From: Bergeyella zoohelcum
GTDB lineage: Bacteria > Bacteroidota > Bacteroidia > Flavobacteriales > Weeksellaceae
DNA: 8,356 nt
NCBI GenBank assembly: GCA_030523905.1
Contig: JAUNHO010000014.1
Location: 1 to 8,356, forward strand
Direction of reading: 5' to 3'
Shown here one piece after another: positions 5,775-8,356 of the stretch (the first letter of the stretch is position 1; the number at the start of each line of letters is the position of its first letter). Under the pieces are notes generated by a model. The model made no database searches and was not told the origin of the DNA. It saw nothing but the letters and a program-made list of their open reading frames with translations. The position numbers and the translations under genes are program-made.

Positions 5775-6920
5775 ATGGAATTTCCTATATTACTTATTGT
5801 TATTATTGCATTAGCCCTTATTTTTGATTATATCAATGGCTTCCACGATGCGGCTAACTCTATTGCGACCATCGTTTCTACCAAGGTGCTTACGCCGTTT
5901 CAGGCGGTACTTTGGGCAGCGGTTTGGAATTTTGCAGCGTTCTTCTTGGCGTATTATGTCATTGGGGAGTTCAAAATTGGGAATACCATTGCCAAAACCG
6001 TGAATGAGGATTTCATCAATTTGGAAGTGATATTTTCGGGGCTTTTAGCAGCTATTTTTTGGAATTTACTGACTTGGTGGTTTGGGATTCCTTCATCGTC
6101 TTCGCATACGCTTATCGGTGGTTTCCTTGGTGCTGCCCTTACGATGGCATTTCTACAAGATTACAATGCAGTGGCTACGGCTCACCCAGATTGGTCTTTC
6201 TTTGAAACCCTGAAAGAAGCCTTAGCCCAGCTAATGACGCAGTCCGTAGTGAAGTATAATAAGGTGATTCCTATCTTCTTATTCATCTTCCTAGCACCTA
6301 TCGTAGGTATGATAGTTTCTATCATCATTACCCTTATTATTGTTTATATTGCGAGAAATACGAGACCTCATAAAGCCGAAAAACACTTCAAAGGATGGCA
6401 GCTGGTATCTTCTGCGTTGTTCAGTTTAGGACACGGGTTGAATGATGCTCAGAAGGTAATGGGGATTATCGGTGCGGCGGTGATTTATTACCATGTAACG
6501 ATGATTGGCGGTTCAGACCCTTATGCCGTAATGGAGTCTTCCGAGAGATTTAACTATTTTGCAGAAGATTATGTTTGGGTACCGATAGCCTCTTTCGTTG
6601 CCATAGCACTCGGAACAATGAGTGGTGGCTGGAAAATCGTAAAAACAATGGGTACGAAAATCACCAAAGTAACGCCACTAGAAGGGGTAAGTGCGGAGAC
6701 AGCAGGGGCGTTCACGCTTTTCCTTACCGACCATCTGGGTATCCCAGTTTCTACTACGCATACCATTACGGGTTCTATCATTGGGGTAGGGCTTACCAAA
6801 AGGGTATCTGCCGTTAGATGGGGTATTACCGTGAGTTTGCTTTGGGCGTGGGTGCTTACCATTCCTGTAAGTGCATTGATTGCCTCTATCGCTTATGTGG
6901 TTATTCATTATATAGCATAA
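5775..6920 (+). CDS. pit: PiT-family low-affinity inorganic phosphate transporter
   Basis: This inner-membrane permease of 381 residues imports inorganic phosphate, in the family by coupling to protons or sodium. The characteristic duplicated PiT signature is present. The N-terminal copy is NGFHDAANSIAT (21-32) with WWFGIPSSSSHTLIGG (101-116). The C-terminal copy is SLGHGLNDAQKVMG (217-230) with LGIPVSTTHTITGSIIGVG (321-339). About ten hydrophobic segments are visible, including 1-20, 42-63, 86-102, 112-127, 163-193, 228-243, 268-283 and 350-380, with a charged cytosolic loop around 194-208 (RNTRPHKAEKHFKGW). Length is at the short end for the family (E. coli PitA has about 500 residues), typical of bacterial PiT forms without a long central loop. 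AAAAGG directly precedes the ATG. It is co-transcribed with the PhoU-like gene 23 bp upstream and ends at a strong terminator. Confidence 0.95.
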   Translation: MEFPILLIVIIALALIFDYINGFHDAANSIATIVSTKVLTPFQAVLWAAVWNFAAFFLAYYVIGEFKIGNTIAKTVNEDFINLEVIFSGLLAAIFWNLLTWWFGIPSSSSHTLIGGFLGAALTMAFLQDYNAVATAHPDWSFFETLKEALAQLMTQSVVKYNKVIPIFLFIFLAPIVGMIVSIIITLIIVYIARNTRPHKAEKHFKGWQLVSSALFSLGHGLNDAQKVMGIIGAAVIYYHVTMIGGSDPYAVMESSERFNYFAEDYVWVPIASFVAIALGTMSGGWKIVKTMGTKITKVTPLEGVSAETAGAFTLFLTDHLGIPVSTTHTITGSIIGVGLTKRVSAVRWGITVSLLWAWVLTIPVSALIASIAYVVIHYIA

Positions 6921-6941
6921 ATTATTAATTAATAAAACAAC

Positions 6942-6972
6942 AAAACCCTTTAACGCAATGTTAAAGGGTTTT
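6942..6972. terminator. Bidirectional intrinsic terminator between pit and pepD
   Basis: AAAACCCTTTAAC (6942-6954) and GTTAAAGGGTTTT (6960-6972) form a perfect 13-bp stem with a 5-nt loop (GCAAT). T-tracts follow in both directions: TTTTT at 6969-6973 on the plus strand, and TTTT followed by a T-rich stretch from 6945 downward on the minus strand. It lies 21 bp after the pit stop and 18 bp from the pepD stop, serving both convergent genes. Confidence 0.9.
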
Positions 6973-6990
6973 TAATTGATGAAGTGAAAT

Positions 6991-8356
6991 CTATTTTTTA
7001 GGAATTTCTTTTAGAATTTCTTTCAAGAAAGACCAAAATTTTTGGGTAGAAGAGATACTTGCTCTCTCGTCTGGGGAGTGGGCTCCTTTTATCGTAGGGC
7101 CGAAACTTACCATTTCCATTTTTGGATAATTAGCCCCGATGATACCGCATTCCAATCCTGCGTGGCAGGCCACCACATTAGGCTTTGAACCGAATTTATT
7201 TTCGTAAATATTTTCCATTATCTTTACGATTTCAGAGCCTGGTTTTGGTTTCCAGCCTGGGTAAGAGCCACTGAGTTTTACATTGATACCACCTAGCTCA
7301 AAAGTTGCTTTGAGTTGCTCCGCTACATCTTGCTTGGAAGATTCCACCGAAGAACGCGTAAGGCAAAGGATTTTCAGTTCGCCATTTTTTAGTTCTACTC
7401 GGGCGATATTATTGGAGGCTTCTACTAGGTCGGCTACATCTGGCGACATTCTATAAACCCCATTATGAGCGGTTTTTAGTACAGCAATAATCTGTTTAGA
7501 ATGCTCCACAGAAAGCCCTTGTTGGTCTGATGAAAAGGCTTCAAACGAAATACTTAAATCCTTTTCTACATTGGCAAATTCTTCTAAAATATCATTTTTT
7601 ATAGCATTAGAAACTTGGATAAAATCATCTGTATTTTCTACTGCGATTATAGCCGAAGCCTCGCGTGGAATGGCATTGCGTAGCCCACCACCATCTATCT
7701 CTATCAACTGAATTTTTTGGTAAGAAAGCCCGTTGTATAAAATCCTTCCGAGAAGAACATTGGCGTTTCCAAATCCTTTGTGGATGTCCATTCCAGAGTG
7801 TCCGCCTTGTAGTCCTTTTATACTGATTTTTAATGTGTTAGTATTTGTTTTTTCCAAAGGATAAGATTGTGTAGCGGTTACATCTACGCCACCCGCACAG
7901 CCTATATCTATTTCATCGTCTTCTTCGGTGTCTAGGTTTAGGAGTATTTGCCCTGTGAGTTGGTTGGGTTTTAGCCCAATAGCTCCTGTCATTCCAGTTT
8001 CTTCATCAATGGTAAAAAGAGCCTCCAATGCAGGATGCGGAATGTCTTTACTCTCCAAGATAGCCATTATTGCGGCTACTCCCAGCCCATTATCCGCTCC
8101 TAGGGTAGTGCCTTTTGCTTTTACCCAATCGCCATCAATGTACATTTCAATTCCCTGATTATCAAAGTCAAAATCCACATCGTTGTTTTTTTGGCAAACC
8201 ATATCCAAATGAGATTGCAGGACGATGGTTTTTCGGTTTTCCATTCCCTGTGTTGCAGGTTTTTTGATGATAACATTTCCTACCTCATCTACCGAAGTTT
8301 CTAGACCAAGATTTTCTCCAAAGTTTTTGATAAAAGCAATCACTTTTTCTTCCTTT
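6991..8356 (-). CDS. pepD: Aminoacyl-histidine dipeptidase (M20C), N-terminus cut by window edge
   Basis: PepD is a cytosolic di-zinc peptidase that cleaves Xaa-His dipeptides such as carnosine, along with other dipeptides. The frame stays open to the right edge. The codons before the GTG at 8343-8341 read Lys-Glu-Glu-Lys and continue the family N-terminus, so that GTG is an internal valine and the true start lies outside. Counting that valine as residue 1, the metal-site residues are His45 (SHLDM), Asp84 (GADNG), Glu115 (DEETG), Asp138 (NLDTE) and His422 (GAHSPDERAS), with catalytic Asp47 and Glu114. The first four are each 35 less than E. coli PepD His80, Asp119, Glu150 and Asp173, which suggests about 35 missing residues. 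The inserted dimerisation (lid) domain begins near 170 with GLQGGHSGMDIHKG (178-191). The gene is convergent with pit and shares its terminator. All catalytic residues are present, so it should be active. Confidence 0.95.
   Translation of the reverse strand, partial: KEEKVIAFIKNFGENLGLETSVDEVGNVIIKKPATQGMENRKTIVLQSHLDMVCQKNNDVDFDFDNQGIEMYIDGDWVKAKGTTLGADNGLGVAAIMAILESKDIPHPALEALFTIDEETGMTGAIGLKPNQLTGQILLNLDTEEDDEIDIGCAGGVDVTATQSYPLEKTNTNTLKISIKGLQGGHSGMDIHKGFGNANVLLGRILYNGLSYQKIQLIEIDGGGLRNAIPREASAIIAVENTDDFIQVSNAIKNDILEEFANVEKDLSISFEAFSSDQQGLSVEHSKQIIAVLKTAHNGVYRMSPDVADLVEASNNIARVELKNGELKILCLTRSSVESSKQDVAEQLKATFELGGINVKLSGSYPGWKPKPGSEIVKIMENIYENKFGSKPNVVACHAGLECGIIGANYPKMEMVSFGPTIKGAHSPDERASISSTQKFWSFLKEILKEIPKK

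Noticed and set aside
6569..6908. Short open frames on both strands within the 3' part of pit.
   Set aside because: They overlap the conserved C-terminal PiT signature and are frame shadows of it.
8341..8343. GTG as the start codon of pepD, giving a complete 450-residue protein.
   Set aside because: The frame is open upstream to the window edge and encodes Lys-Glu-Glu-Lys typical of the family N-terminus. Metal ligands are offset by exactly 35 from E. coli PepD, so the gene is truncated by the window.
1..8356. Mobile elements, CRISPR arrays, tRNA/rRNA genes, defence or biosynthetic clusters.
   Set aside because: No transposase, integrase, spacer-repeat array, cloverleaf or terminal inverted repeats were seen, and all long frames are accounted for by ordinary chromosomal genes.

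Overview
This window is chromosomal DNA from a member of the Bacteroidota, most likely class Flavobacteriia (a Chryseobacterium/Weeksellaceae-like lineage). Three things point there: several promoters fit the Bacteroidota form (TTG, a 17-23 bp spacer, then TAnnTTTG), leaders are A-rich with little Shine-Dalgarno sequence, and the secreted proteins and lipoprotein carry flavobacterial-type signals (Ala-Gln signal-peptidase sites; a CSRDDN lipoprotein export motif). Genus is not resolved. I see no insertion sequences, tRNA or rRNA genes, CRISPR arrays, phage genes or signs of recent transfer. Genes are tightly packed and no gene-free stretch exceeds 300 bp.

Layout: (1) A minus-strand unit at 1-3130 is transcribed right to left: a small single-domain rhodanese (2791-3069), a secreted HxxEH zinc peptidase of family M16 (1432-2742), and 9 bp on, a second secreted M16 protein that runs off the left edge (1-1422). 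The two M16 proteins divide the active site: one keeps the zinc site, the other the substrate-binding Arg/Tyr pair. (2) A predicted surface lipoprotein with Tyr/Thr/Ser-rich YD-like repeats (3161-3943, minus) has its own promoter and terminator. (3) Divergent from it is queG, the epoxyqueuosine reductase of tRNA queuosine synthesis (4041-4976, plus). The 97 bp between them hold two opposed promoters and overlapping dyad repeats. (4) A phosphate-uptake unit follows on the plus strand: a PhoU-like DUF47 protein (5113-5751) and a PiT-family phosphate permease (5775-6920). Upstream lie four hexamers at an exact 11-bp period resembling a PhoP/PhoB box. (5) A strong bidirectional terminator (6942-6972) separates pit from the convergent pepD, an M20C aminoacyl-histidine dipeptidase whose N-terminus lies beyond the right edge (6991-8356, minus).

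Most genes are conserved housekeeping or envelope functions. No wholly new system is evident. The points most worth following are the candidate Pho box, the heterodimeric M16 peptidase, the operator-like repeats in the divergent promoter region, and the unassigned repeat lipoprotein.
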